DNA from: Rhynchopus sp. YZ270_cl-10 | Lineage: Eukaryota; Euglenozoa; Diplonemea; Diplonemida; Diplonemidae | DNA: 64,000 nucleotides | NCBI GenBank assembly: GCA_964035575.1 | Contig: OZ037839.1 | Location: 1,625,220 to 1,689,219 of the forward strand | Direction: 5' to 3' | Part shown: in pieces, positions 1 through 15,000 of the stretch | Layout of the letters: each line of letters starts with the position of its first letter | How positions within the stretch are numbered: position 1 is the first letter of the stretch | Program-made: the position numbers and the translations under genes | Notes under the pieces: model-generated | Databases searched by the model: none | The model's input: the letters and a program-made list of their open reading frames with translations, nothing else | Told to the model about the DNA's origin: nothing

Positions 1-3000
1 CAGTGCTAAGTTAAAAAAAATCGCGAAAAAAAAATACAAAAATTTTGTGTTGGAAGCTCGGAACCCAGAAACGTCCAATGTGAAGTTTTTTTCTGTTTCG
101 TTGCACCCTGTATTTTTACTTAAAAATCAAGACAAAGTGATTTTTACCTGGATTTTTGCCTGTATTTTACTAGGGATTTTCCCTTAGTAAAATACAGGGG
201 AATTATCTAACACCTCGTCCCGAGTTTTTGTCCGAGAATGCGATTACTAATTAGTTACTCCACTAATTAAATCGAGCAAAAATATGGTGAACTCAGCGGA
301 GCCCGGTTTTAAAAGTGCCAAAAACGACCTTTTCGTTTTGACGCGTTGTGAGTTCCTCAAATGCAATTTTGAAGGGTAAAAAATTCGGGTTTTCTAAGCA
401 CATGCAGTGCTAAGTTAAAAAAAATCGCGAAAAAAAAATACAAAAATTTTGTGTTGGAAGCTCGGAACCCAGAAACGTCCAATGGTGAAGTTTTTTTCTG
501 GTTTCGTTGCACCCTGTATTTTTACTTAAAAATCAAGACAAAGTGATTTTTACCTGGATTTTTGCCTGTATTTTACTAGGGATTTTCCCTTAGTAAAATA
601 CAGGGGAATTATCTAACACCTCGTCCCGAGTTTTTGTCCGAGAATGCGATTACTAATTAGTTACTCCACTAATTAAATCGAGCAAAAATATGGTGAACTC
701 AGCGGAGCCCGGTTTTAAAAGTGCCAAAAACGACCTTTTCGTTTTGACGCGTTGTGAGTTCCTCAAATGCAATTTTGAAGGGTAAAAAATTCGGGTTTTC
801 TAAGCACATGCAGTGCTAAGTTAAAAAAAATCGCGAAAAAAAAATACAAAAATTTTGTGTTGGAAGCTCGGAACCCAGAAACGTCCAATGGTGAAGTTTT
901 TTTCTGGTTTCGTTGCACCCTGTATTTTTACTTAAAAATCAAGACAAAGTGATTTTTACCTGGATTTTTGCCTGTATTTTACTAGGGATTTTCCCTTAGT
1001 AAAATACAGGGGAATTATCTAACACCTCGTCCCGAGTTTTTGTCCGAGAATGCGATTACTAATTAGTTACTCCACTAATTAAATCGAGCAAAAATATGGT
1101 GAACTCAGCGGAGCCCGGTTTTAAAAGTGCCAAAAACGACCTTTTCGTTTTGACGCGTTGTGAGTTCCTCAAATGCAATTTTGAAGGGTAAAAAATTCGG
1201 GTTTTCTAAGCACATGCAGTGCTAAGTTAAAAAAAATCGCGAAAAAAAAATACAAAAATTTTGTGTTGGAAGCTCGGAACCCAGAAACGTCCAATGGTGA
1301 AGTTTTTTTCTGGTTTCGTTGCACCCTGTATTTTTACTTAAAAATCAAGACAAAGTGATTTTTACCTGGATTTTTGCCTGTATTTTACTAGGGATTTTCC
1401 CTTAGTAAAATACAGGGGAATTATCTAACACCTCGTCCCGAGTTTTTGTCCGAGAATGCGATTACTAATTAGTTACTCCACTAATTAAATCGAGCAAAAA
1501 TATGGTGAACTCAGCGGAGCCCGGTTTTAAAAGTGCCAAAAACGACCTTTTCGTTTTGACGCGTTGTGAGTTCCTCAAATGCAATTTTGAAGGGTAAAAA
1601 ATTCGGGTTTTCTAAGCACATGCAGTGCTAAGTTAAAAAAAATCGCGAAAAAAAAATACAAAAATTTTGTGTTGGAAGCTCGGAACCCAGAAACGTCCAA
1701 TGGTGAAGTTTTTTTCTGGTTTCGTTGCACCCTGTATTTTTACTTAAAAATCAAGACAAAGTGATTTTTACCTGGATTTTTGCCTGTATTTTACTAGGGA
1801 TTTTCCCTTAGTAAAATACAGGGGAATTATCTAACACCTCGTCCCGAGTTTTTGTCCGAGAATGCGATTACTAATTAGTTACTCCACTAATTAAATCGAG
1901 CAAAAATATGGTGAACTCAGCGGAGCCCGGTTTTAAAAGTGCCAAAAACGACCTTTTCGTTTTGACGCGTTGTGAGTTCCTCAAATGCAATTTTGAAGGG
2001 TAAAAAATTCGGGTTTTCTAAGCACATGCAGTGCTAAGTTAAAAAAAATCGCGAAAAAAAAATACAAAAATTTTGTGTTGGAAGCTCGGAACCCAGAAAC
2101 GTCCAATGGTGAAGTTTTTTTCTGGTTTCGTTGCACCCTGTATTTTTACTTAAAAATCAAGACAAAGTGATTTTTACCTGGATTTTTGCCTGTATTTTAC
2201 TAGGGATTTTCCCTTAGTAAAATACAGGGGAATTATCTAACACCTCGTCCCGAGTTTTTGTCCGAGAATGCGATTACTAATTAGTTACTCCACTAATTAA
2301 ATCGAGCAAAAATATGGTGAACTCAGCGGAGCCCGGTTTTAAAAGTGCCAAAAACGACCTTTTCGTTTTGACGCGTTGTGAGTTCCTCAAATGCAATTTT
2401 GAAGGGTAAAAAATTCGGGTTTTCTAAGCACATGCAGTGCTAAGTTAAAAAAAATCGCGAAAAAAAAATACAAAAATTTTGTGTTGGAAGCTCGGAACCC
2501 AGAAACGTCCAATGGTGAAGTTTTTTTCTGGTTTCGTTGCACCCTGTATTTTTACTTAAAAATCAAGACAAAGTGATTTTTACCTGGATTTTTGCCTGTA
2601 TTTTACTAGGGATTTTCCCTTAGTAAAATACAGGGGAATTATCTAACACCTCGTCCCGAGTTTTTGTCCGAGAATGCGATTACTAATTAGTTACTCCACT
2701 AATTAAATCGAGCAAAAATATGGTGAACTCAGCGGAGCCCGGTTTTAAAAGTGCCAAAAACGACCTTTTCGTTTTGACGCGTTGTGAGTTCCTCAAATGC
2801 AATTTTGAAGGGTAAAAAATTCGGGTTTTCTAAGCACATGCAGTGCTAAGTTAAAAAAAATCGCGAAAAAAAAATACAAAAATTTTGTGTTGGAAGCTCG
2901 GAACCCAGAAACGTCCAATGGTGAAGTTTTTTTCTGGTTTCGTTGCACCCTGTATTTTTACTTAAAAATCAAGACAAAGTGATTTTTACCTGGATTTTTG

Positions 3001-6000
3001 CCTGTATTTTACTAGGGATTTTCCCTTAGTAAAATACAGGGGAATTATCTAACACCTCGTCCCGAGTTTTTGTCCGAGAATGCGATTACTAATTAGTTAC
3101 TCCACTAATTAAATCGAGCAAAAATATGGTGAACTCAGCGGAGCCCGGTTTTAAAAGTGCCAAAAACGACCTTTTCGTTTTGACGCGTTGTGAGTTCCTC
3201 AAATGCAATTTTGAAGGGTAAAAAATTCGGGTTTTCTAAGCACATGCAGTGCTAAGTTAAAAAAAATCGCGAAAAAAAAATACAAAAATTTTGTGTTGGA
3301 AGCTCGGAACCCAGAAACGTCCAATGGTGAAGTTTTTTTCTGGTTTCGTTGCACCCTGTATTTTTACTTAAAAATCAAGACAAAGTGATTTTTACCTGGA
3401 TTTTTGCCTGTATTTTACTAGGGATTTTCCCTTAGTAAAATACAGGGGAATTATCTAACACCTCGTCCCGAGTTTTTGTCCGAGAATGCGATTACTAATT
3501 AGTTACTCCACTAATTAAATCGAGCAAAAATATGGTGAACTCAGCGGAGCCCGGTTTTAAAAGTGCCAAAAACGACCTTTTCGTTTTGACGCGTTGTGAG
3601 TTCCTCAAATGCAATTTTGAAGGGTAAAAAATTCGGGTTTTCTAAGCACATGCAGTGCTAAGTTAAAAAAAATCGCGAAAAAAAAATACAAAAATTTTGT
3701 GTTGGAAGCTCGGAACCCAGAAACGTCCAATGGTGAAGTTTTTTTCTGGTTTCGTTGCACCCTGTATTTTTACTTAAAAATCAAGACAAAGTGATTTTTA
3801 CCTGGATTTTTGCCTGTATTTTACTAGGGATTTTCCCTTAGTAAAATACAGGGGAATTATCTAACACCTCGTCCCGAGTTTTTGTCCGAGAATGCGATTA
3901 CTAATTAGTTACTCCACTAATTAAATCGAGCAAAAATATGGTGAACTCAGCGGAGCCCGGTTTTAAAAGTGCCAAAAACGACCTTTTCGTTTTGACGCGT
4001 TGTGAGTTCCTCAAATGCAATTTTGAAGGGTAAAAAATTCGGGTTTTCTAAGCACATGCAGTGCTAAGTTAAAAAAAATCGCGAAAAAAAAATACAAAAA
4101 TTTTGTGTTGGAAGCTCGGAACCCAGAAACGTCCAATGGTGAAGTTTTTTTCTGGTTTCGTTGCACCCTGTATTTTTACTTAAAAATCAAGACAAAGTGA
4201 TTTTTACCTGGATTTTTGCCTGTATTTTACTAGGGATTTTCCCTTAGTAAAATACAGGGGAATTATCTAACACCTCGTCCCGAGTTTTTGTCCGAGAATG
4301 CGATTACTAATTAGTTACTCCACTAATTAAATCGAGCAAAAATATGGTGAACTCAGCGGAGCCCGGTTTTAAAAGTGCCAAAAACGACCTTTTCGTTTTG
4401 ACGCGTTGTGAGTTCCTCAAATGCAATTTTGAAGGGTAAAAAATTCGGGTTTTCTAAGCACATGCAGTGCTAAGTTAAAAAAAATCGCGAAAAAAAAATA
4501 CAAAAATTTTGTGTTGGAAGCTCGGAACCCAGAAACGTCCAATGGTGAAGTTTTTTTCTGGTTTCGTTGCACCCTGTATTTTTACTTAAAAATCAAGACA
4601 AAGTGATTTTTACCTGGATTTTTGCCTGTATTTTACTAGGGATTTTCCCTTAGTAAAATACAGGGGAATTATCTAACACCTCGTCCCGAGTTTTTGTCCG
4701 AGAATGCGATTACTAATTAGTTACTCCACTAATTAAATCGAGCAAAAATATGGTGAACTCAGCGGAGCCCGGTTTTAAAAGTGCCAAAAACGACCTTTTC
4801 GTTTTGACGCGTTGTGAGTTCCTCAAATGCAATTTTGAAGGGTAAAAAATTCGGGTTTTCTAAGCACATGCAGTGCTAAGTTAAAAAAAATCGCGAAAAA
4901 AAAATACAAAAATTTTGTGTTGGAAGCTCGGAACCCAGAAACGTCCAATGGTGAAGTTTTTTTCTGGTTTCGTTGCACCCTGTATTTTTACTTAAAAATC
5001 AAGACAAAGTGATTTTTACCTGGATTTTTGCCTGTATTTTACTAGGGATTTTCCCTTAGTAAAATACAGGGGAATTATCTAACACCTCGTCCCGAGTTTT
5101 TGTCCGAGAATGCGATTACTAATTAGTTACTCCACTAATTAAATCGAGCAAAAATATGGTGAACTCAGCGGAGCCCGGTTTTAAAAGTGCCAAAAACGAC
5201 CTTTTCGTTTTGACGCGTTGTGAGTTCCTCAAATGCAATTTTGAAGGGTAAAAAATTCGGGTTTTCTAAGCACATGCAGTGCTAAGTTAAAAAAAATCGC
5301 GAAAAAAAAATACAAAAATTTTGTGTTGGAAGCTCGGAACCCAGAAACGTCCAATGGTGAAGTTTTTTTCTGGTTTCGTTGCACCCTGTATTTTTACTTA
5401 AAAATCAAGACAAAGTGATTTTTACCTGGATTTTTGCCTGTATTTTACTAGGGATTTTCCCTTAGTAAAATACAGGGGAATTATCTAACACCTCGTCCCG
5501 AGTTTTTGTCCGAGAATGCGATTACTAATTAGTTACTCCACTAATTAAATCGAGCAAAAATATGGTGAACTCAGCGGAGCCCGGTTTTAAAAGTGCCAAA
5601 AACGACCTTTTCGTTTTGACGCGTTGTGAGTTCCTCAAATGCAATTTTGAAGGGTAAAAAATTCGGGTTTTCTAAGCACATGCAGTGCTAAGTTAAAAAA
5701 AATCGCGAAAAAAAAATACAAAAATTTTGTGTTGGAAGCTCGGAACCCAGAAACGTCCAATGGTGAAGTTTTTTTCTGGTTTCGTTGCACCCTGTATTTT
5801 TACTTAAAAATCAAGACAAAGTGATTTTTACCTGGATTTTTGCCTGTATTTTACTAGGGATTTTCCCTTAGTAAAATACAGGGGAATTATCTAACACCTC
5901 GTCCCGAGTTTTTGTCCGAGAATGCGATTACTAATTAGTTACTCCACTAATTAAATCGAGCAAAAATATGGTGAACTCAGCGGAGCCCGGTTTTAAAAGT

Positions 6001-9000
6001 GCCAAAAACGACCTTTTCGTTTTGACGCGTTGTGAGTTCCTCAAATGCAATTTTGAAGGGTAAAAAATTCGGGTTTTCTAAGCACATGCAGTGCTAAGTT
6101 AAAAAAAATCGCGAAAAAAAAATACAAAAATTTTGTGTTGGAAGCTCGGAACCCAGAAACGTCCAATGGTGAAGTTTTTTTCTGGTTTCGTTGCACCCTG
6201 TATTTTTACTTAAAAATCAAGACAAAGTGATTTTTACCTGGATTTTTGCCTGTATTTTACTAGGGATTTTCCCTTAGTAAAATACAGGGGAATTATCTAA
6301 CACCTCGTCCCGAGTTTTTGTCCGAGAATGCGATTACTAATTAGTTACTCCACTAATTAAATCGAGCAAAAATATGGTGAACTCAGCGGAGCCCGGTTTT
6401 AAAAGTGCCAAAAACGACCTTTTCGTTTTGACGCGTTGTGAGTTCCTCAAATGCAATTTTGAAGGGTAAAAAATTCGGGTTTTCTAAGCACATGCAGTGC
6501 TAAGTTAAAAAAAATCGCGAAAAAAAAATACAAAAATTTTGTGTTGGAAGCTCGGAACCCAGAAACGTCCAATGGTGAAGTTTTTTTCTGGTTTCGTTGC
6601 ACCCTGTATTTTTACTTAAAAATCAAGACAAAGTGATTTTTACCTGGATTTTTGCCTGTATTTTACTAGGGATTTTCCCTTAGTAAAATACAGGGGAATT
6701 ATCTAACACCTCGTCCCGAGTTTTTGTCCGAGAATGCGATTACTAATTAGTTACTCCACTAATTAAATCGAGCAAAAATATGGTGAACTCAGCGGAGCCC
6801 GGTTTTAAAAGTGCCAAAAACGACCTTTTCGTTTTGACGCGTTGTGAGTTCCTCAAATGCAATTTTGAAGGGTAAAAAATTCGGGTTTTCTAAGCACATG
6901 CAGTGCTAAGTTAAAAAAAATCGCGAAAAAAAAATACAAAAATTTTGTGTTGGAAGCTCGGAACCCAGAAACGTCCAATGGTGAAGTTTTTTTCTGGTTT
7001 CGTTGCACCCTGTATTTTTACTTAAAAATCAAGACAAAGTGATTTTTACCTGGATTTTTGCCTGTATTTTACTAGGGATTTTCCCTTAGTAAAATACAGG
7101 GGAATTATCTAACACCTCGTCCCGAGTTTTTGTCCGAGAATGCGATTACTAATTAGTTACTCCACTAATTAAATCGAGCAAAAATATGGTGAACTCAGCG
7201 GAGCCCGGTTTTAAAAGTGCCAAAAACGACCTTTTCGTTTTGACGCGTTGTGAGTTCCTCAAATGCAATTTTGAAGGGTAAAAAATTCGGGTTTTCTAAG
7301 CACATGCAGTGCTAAGTTAAAAAAAATCGCGAAAAAAAAATACAAAAATTTTGTGTTGGAAGCTCGGAACCCAGAAACGTCCAATGGTGAAGTTTTTTTC
7401 TGGTTTCGTTGCACCCTGTATTTTTACTTAAAAATCAAGACAAAGTGATTTTTACCTGGATTTTTGCCTGTATTTTACTAGGGATTTTCCCTTAGTAAAA
7501 TACAGGGGAATTATCTAACACCTCGTCCCGAGTTTTTGTCCGAGAATGCGATTACTAATTAGTTACTCCACTAATTAAATCGAGCAAAAATATGGTGAAC
7601 TCAGCGGAGCCCGGTTTTAAAAGTGCCAAAAACGACCTTTTCGTTTTGACGCGTTGTGAGTTCCTCAAATGCAATTTTGAAGGGTAAAAAATTCGGGTTT
7701 TCTAAGCACATGCAGTGCTAAGTTAAAAAAAATCGCGAAAAAAAAATACAAAAATTTTGTGTTGGAAGCTCGGAACCCAGAAACGTCCAATGGTGAAGTT
7801 TTTTTCTGGTTTCGTTGCACCCTGTATTTTTACTTAAAAATCAAGACAAAGTGATTTTTACCTGGATTTTTGCCTGTATTTTACTAGGGATTTTCCCTTA
7901 GTAAAATACAGGGGAATTATCTAACACCTCGTCCCGAGTTTTTGTCCGAGAATGCGATTACTAATTAGTTACTCCACTAATTAAATCGAGCAAAAATATG
8001 GTGAACTCAGCGGAGCCCGGTTTTAAAAGTGCCAAAAACGACCTTTTCGTTTTGACGCGTTGTGAGTTCCTCAAATGCAATTTTGAAGGGTAAAAAATTC
8101 GGGTTTTCTAAGCACATGCAGTGCTAAGTTAAAAAAAATCGCGAAAAAAAAATACAAAAATTTTGTGTTGGAAGCTCGGAACCCAGAAACGTCCAATGGT
8201 GAAGTTTTTTTCTGGTTTCGTTGCACCCTGTATTTTTACTTAAAAATCAAGACAAAGTGATTTTTACCTGGATTTTTGCCTGTATTTTACTAGGGATTTT
8301 CCCTTAGTAAAATACAGGGGAATTATCTAACACCTCGTCCCGAGTTTTTGTCCGAGAATGCGATTACTAATTAGTTACTCCACTAATTAAATCGAGCAAA
8401 AATATGGTGAACTCAGCGGAGCCCGGTTTTAAAAGTGCCAAAAACGACCTTTTCGTTTTGACGCGTTGTGAGTTCCTCAAATGCAATTTTGAAGGGTAAA
8501 AAATTCGGGTTTTCTAAGCACATGCAGTGCTAAGTTAAAAAAAATCGCGAAAAAAAAATACAAAAATTTTGTGTTGGAAGCTCGGAACCCAGAAACGTCC
8601 AATGGTGAAGTTTTTTTCTGGTTTCGTTGCACCCTGTATTTTTACTTAAAAATCAAGACAAAGTGATTTTTACCTGGATTTTTGCCTGTATTTTACTAGG
8701 GATTTTCCCTTAGTAAAATACAGGGGAATTATCTAACACCTCGTCCCGAGTTTTTGTCCGAGAATGCGATTACTAATTAGTTACTCCACTAATTAAATCG
8801 AGCAAAAATATGGTGAACTCAGCGGAGCCCGGTTTTAAAAGTGCCAAAAACGACCTTTTCGTTTTGACGCGTTGTGAGTTCCTCAAATGCAATTTTGAAG
8901 GGTAAAAAATTCGGGTTTTCTAAGCACATGCAGTGCTAAGTTAAAAAAAATCGCGAAAAAAAAATACAAAAATTTTGTGTTGGAAGCTCGGAACCCAGAA

Positions 9001-12000
9001 ACGTCCAATGGTGAAGTTTTTTTCTGGTTTCGTTGCACCCTGTATTTTTACTTAAAAATCAAGACAAAGTGATTTTTACCTGGATTTTTGCCTGTATTTT
9101 ACTAGGGATTTTCCCTTAGTAAAATACAGGGGAATTATCTAACACCTCGTCCCGAGTTTTTGTCCGAGAATGCGATTACTAATTAGTTACTCCACTAATT
9201 AAATCGAGCAAAAATATGGTGAACTCAGCGGAGCCCGGTTTTAAAAGTGCCAAAAACGACCTTTTCGTTTTGACGCGTTGTGAGTTCCTCAAATGCAATT
9301 TTGAAGGGTAAAAAATTCGGGTTTTCTAAGCACATGCAGTGCTAAGTTAAAAAAAATCGCGAAAAAAAAATACAAAAATTTTGTGTTGGAAGCTCGGAAC
9401 CCAGAAACGTCCAATGGTGAAGTTTTTTTCTGGTTTCGTTGCACCCTGTATTTTTACTTAAAAATCAAGACAAAGTGATTTTTACCTGGATTTTTGCCTG
9501 TATTTTACTAGGGATTTTCCCTTAGTAAAATACAGGGGAATTATCTAACACCTCGTCCCGAGTTTTTGTCCGAGAATGCGATTACTAATTAGTTACTCCA
9601 CTAATTAAATCGAGCAAAAATATGGTGAACTCAGCGGAGCCCGGTTTTAAAAGTGCCAAAAACGACCTTTTCGTTTTGACGCGTTGTGAGTTCCTCAAAT
9701 GCAATTTTGAAGGGTAAAAAATTCGGGTTTTCTAAGCACATGCAGTGCTAAGTTAAAAAAAATCGCGAAAAAAAAATACAAAAATTTTGTGTTGGAAGCT
9801 CGGAACCCAGAAACGTCCAATGGTGAAGTTTTTTTCTGGTTTCGTTGCACCCTGTATTTTTACTTAAAAATCAAGACAAAGTGATTTTTACCTGGATTTT
9901 TGCCTGTATTTTACTAGGGATTTTCCCTTAGTAAAATACAGGGGAATTATCTAACACCTCGTCCCGAGTTTTTGTCCGAGAATGCGATTACTAATTAGTT
10001 ACTCCACTAATTAAATCGAGCAAAAATATGGTGAACTCAGCGGAGCCCGGTTTTAAAAGTGCCAAAAACGACCTTTTCGTTTTGACGCGTTGTGAGTTCC
10101 TCAAATGCAATTTTGAAGGGTAAAAAATTCGGGTTTTCTAAGCACATGCAGTGCTAAGTTAAAAAAAATCGCGAAAAAAAAATACAAAAATTTTGTGTTG
10201 GAAGCTCGGAACCCAGAAACGTCCAATGGTGAAGTTTTTTTCTGGTTTCGTTGCACCCTGTATTTTTACTTAAAAATCAAGACAAAGTGATTTTTACCTG
10301 GATTTTTGCCTGTATTTTACTAGGGATTTTCCCTTAGTAAAATACAGGGGAATTATCTAACACCTCGTCCCGAGTTTTTGTCCGAGAATGCGATTACTAA
10401 TTAGTTACTCCACTAATTAAATCGAGCAAAAATATGGTGAACTCAGCGGAGCCCGGTTTTAAAAGTGCCAAAAACGACCTTTTCGTTTTGACGCGTTGTG
10501 AGTTCCTCAAATGCAATTTTGAAGGGTAAAAAATTCGGGTTTTCTAAGCACATGCAGTGCTAAGTTAAAAAAAATCGCGAAAAAAAAATACAAAAATTTT
10601 GTGTTGGAAGCTCGGAACCCAGAAACGTCCAATGGTGAAGTTTTTTTCTGGTTTCGTTGCACCCTGTATTTTTACTTAAAAATCAAGACAAAGTGATTTT
10701 TACCTGGATTTTTGCCTGTATTTTACTAGGGATTTTCCCTTAGTAAAATACAGGGGAATTATCTAACACCTCGTCCCGAGTTTTTGTCCGAGAATGCGAT
10801 TACTAATTAGTTACTCCACTAATTAAATCGAGCAAAAATATGGTGAACTCAGCGGAGCCCGGTTTTAAAAGTGCCAAAAACGACCTTTTCGTTTTGACGC
10901 GTTGTGAGTTCCTCAAATGCAATTTTGAAGGGTAAAAAATTCGGGTTTTCTAAGCACATGCAGTGCTAAGTTAAAAAAAATCGCGAAAAAAAAATACAAA
11001 AATTTTGTGTTGGAAGCTCGGAACCCAGAAACGTCCAATGGTGAAGTTTTTTTCTGGTTTCGTTGCACCCTGTATTTTTACTTAAAAATCAAGACAAAGT
11101 GATTTTTACCTGGATTTTTGCCTGTATTTTACTAGGGATTTTCCCTTAGTAAAATACAGGGGAATTATCTAACACCTCGTCCCGAGTTTTTGTCCGAGAA
11201 TGCGATTACTAATTAGTTACTCCACTAATTAAATCGAGCAAAAATATGGTGAACTCAGCGGAGCCCGGTTTTAAAAGTGCCAAAAACGACCTTTTCGTTT
11301 TGACGCGTTGTGAGTTCCTCAAATGCAATTTTGAAGGGTAAAAAATTCGGGTTTTCTAAGCACATGCAGTGCTAAGTTAAAAAAAATCGCGAAAAAAAAA
11401 TACAAAAATTTTGTGTTGGAAGCTCGGAACCCAGAAACGTCCAATGGTGAAGTTTTTTTCTGGTTTCGTTGCACCCTGTATTTTTACTTAAAAATCAAGA
11501 CAAAGTGATTTTTACCTGGATTTTTGCCTGTATTTTACTAGGGATTTTCCCTTAGTAAAATACAGGGGAATTATCTAACACCTCGTCCCGAGTTTTTGTC
11601 CGAGAATGCGATTACTAATTAGTTACTCCACTAATTAAATCGAGCAAAAATATGGTGAACTCAGCGGAGCCCGGTTTTAAAAGTGCCAAAAACGACCTTT
11701 TCGTTTTGACGCGTTGTGAGTTCCTCAAATGCAATTTTGAAGGGTAAAAAATTCGGGTTTTCTAAGCACATGCAGTGCTAAGTTAAAAAAAATCGCGAAA
11801 AAAAAATACAAAAATTTTGTGTTGGAAGCTCGGAACCCAGAAACGTCCAATGGTGAAGTTTTTTTCTGGTTTCGTTGCACCCTGTATTTTTACTTAAAAA
11901 TCAAGACAAAGTGATTTTTACCTGGATTTTTGCCTGTATTTTACTAGGGATTTTCCCTTAGTAAAATACAGGGGAATTATCTAACACCTCGTCCCGAGTT

Positions 12001-15000
12001 TTTGTCCGAGAATGCGATTACTAATTAGTTACTCCACTAATTAAATCGAGCAAAAATATGGTGAACTCAGCGGAGCCCGGTTTTAAAAGTGCCAAAAACG
12101 ACCTTTTCGTTTTGACGCGTTGTGAGTTCCTCAAATGCAATTTTGAAGGGTAAAAAATTCGGGTTTTCTAAGCACATGCAGTGCTAAGTTAAAAAAAATC
12201 GCGAAAAAAAAATACAAAAATTTTGTGTTGGAAGCTCGGAACCCAGAAACGTCCAATGGTGAAGTTTTTTTCTGGTTTCGTTGCACCCTGTATTTTTACT
12301 TAAAAATCAAGACAAAGTGATTTTTACCTGGATTTTTGCCTGTATTTTACTAGGGATTTTCCCTTAGTAAAATACAGGGGAATTATCTAACACCTCGTCC
12401 CGAGTTTTTGTCCGAGAATGCGATTACTAATTAGTTACTCCACTAATTAAATCGAGCAAAAATATGGTGAACTCAGCGGAGCCCGGTTTTAAAAGTGCCA
12501 AAAACGACCTTTTCGTTTTGACGCGTTGTGAGTTCCTCAAATGCAATTTTGAAGGGTAAAAAATTCGGGTTTTCTAAGCACATGCAGTGCTAAGTTAAAA
12601 AAAATCGCGAAAAAAAAATACAAAAATTTTGTGTTGGAAGCTCGGAACCCAGAAACGTCCAATGGTGAAGTTTTTTTCTGGTTTCGTTGCACCCTGTATT
12701 TTTACTTAAAAATCAAGACAAAGTGATTTTTACCTGGATTTTTGCCTGTATTTTACTAGGGATTTTCCCTTAGTAAAATACAGGGGAATTATCTAACACC
12801 TCGTCCCGAGTTTTTGTCCGAGAATGCGATTACTAATTAGTTACTCCACTAATTAAATCGAGCAAAAATATGGTGAACTCAGCGGAGCCCGGTTTTAAAA
12901 GTGCCAAAAACGACCTTTTCGTTTTGACGCGTTGTGAGTTCCTCAAATGCAATTTTGAAGGGTAAAAAATTCGGGTTTTCTAAGCACATGCAGTGCTAAG
13001 TTAAAAAAAATCGCGAAAAAAAAATACAAAAATTTTGTGTTGGAAGCTCGGAACCCAGAAACGTCCAATGGTGAAGTTTTTTTCTGGTTTCGTTGCACCC
13101 TGTATTTTTACTTAAAAATCAAGACAAAGTGATTTTTACCTGGATTTTTGCCTGTATTTTACTAGGGATTTTCCCTTAGTAAAATACAGGGGAATTATCT
13201 AACACCTCGTCCCGAGTTTTTGTCCGAGAATGCGATTACTAATTAGTTACTCCACTAATTAAATCGAGCAAAAATATGGTGAACTCAGCGGAGCCCGGTT
13301 TTAAAAGTGCCAAAAACGACCTTTTCGTTTTGACGCGTTGTGAGTTCCTCAAATGCAATTTTGAAGGGTAAAAAATTCGGGTTTTCTAAGCACATGCAGT
13401 GCTAAGTTAAAAAAAATCGCGAAAAAAAAATACAAAAATTTTGTGTTGGAAGCTCGGAACCCAGAAACGTCCAATGGTGAAGTTTTTTTCTGGTTTCGTT
13501 GCACCCTGTATTTTTACTTAAAAATCAAGACAAAGTGATTTTTACCTGGATTTTTGCCTGTATTTTACTAGGGATTTTCCCTTAGTAAAATACAGGGGAA
13601 TTATCTAACACCTCGTCCCGAGTTTTTGTCCGAGAATGCGATTACTAATTAGTTACTCCACTAATTAAATCGAGCAAAAATATGGTGAACTCAGCGGAGC
13701 CCGGTTTTAAAAGTGCCAAAAACGACCTTTTCGTTTTGACGCGTTGTGAGTTCCTCAAATGCAATTTTGAAGGGTAAAAAATTCGGGTTTTCTAAGCACA
13801 TGCAGTGCTAAGTTAAAAAAAATCGCGAAAAAAAAATACAAAAATTTTGTGTTGGAAGCTCGGAACCCAGAAACGTCCAATGGTGAAGTTTTTTTCTGGT
13901 TTCGTTGCACCCTGTATTTTTACTTAAAAATCAAGACAAAGTGATTTTTACCTGGATTTTTGCCTGTATTTTACTAGGGATTTTCCCTTAGTAAAATACA
14001 GGGGAATTATCTAACACCTCGTCCCGAGTTTTTGTCCGAGAATGCGATTACTAATTAGTTACTCCACTAATTAAATCGAGCAAAAATATGGTGAACTCAG
14101 CGGAGCCCGGTTTTAAAAGTGCCAAAAACGACCTTTTCGTTTTGACGCGTTGTGAGTTCCTCAAATGCAATTTTGAAGGGTAAAAAATTCGGGTTTTCTA
14201 AGCACATGCAGTGCTAAGTTAAAAAAAATCGCGAAAAAAAAATACAAAAATTTTGTGTTGGAAGCTCGGAACCCAGAAACGTCCAATGGTGAAGTTTTTT
14301 TCTGGTTTCGTTGCACCCTGTATTTTTACTTAAAAATCAAGACAAAGTGATTTTTACCTGGATTTTTGCCTGTATTTTACTAGGGATTTTCCCTTAGTAA
14401 AATACAGGGGAATTATCTAACACCTCGTCCCGAGTTTTTGTCCGAGAATGCGATTACTAATTAGTTACTCCACTAATTAAATCGAGCAAAAATATGGTGA
14501 ACTCAGCGGAGCCCGGTTTTAAAAGTGCCAAAAACGACCTTTTCGTTTTGACGCGTTGTGAGTTCCTCAAATGCAATTTTGAAGGGTAAAAAATTCGGGT
14601 TTTCTAAGCACATGCAGTGCTAAGTTAAAAAAAATCGCGAAAAAAAAATACAAAAATTTTGTGTTGGAAGCTCGGAACCCAGAAACGTCCAATGGTGAAG
14701 TTTTTTTCTGGTTTCGTTGCACCCTGTATTTTTACTTAAAAATCAAGACAAAGTGATTTTTACCTGGATTTTTGCCTGTATTTTACTAGGGATTTTCCCT
14801 TAGTAAAATACAGGGGAATTATCTAACACCTCGTCCCGAGTTTTTGTCCGAGAATGCGATTACTAATTAGTTACTCCACTAATTAAATCGAGCAAAAATA
14901 TGGTGAACTCAGCGGAGCCCGGTTTTAAAAGTGCCAAAAACGACCTTTTCGTTTTGACGCGTTGTGAGTTCCTCAAATGCAATTTTGAAGGGTAAAAAAT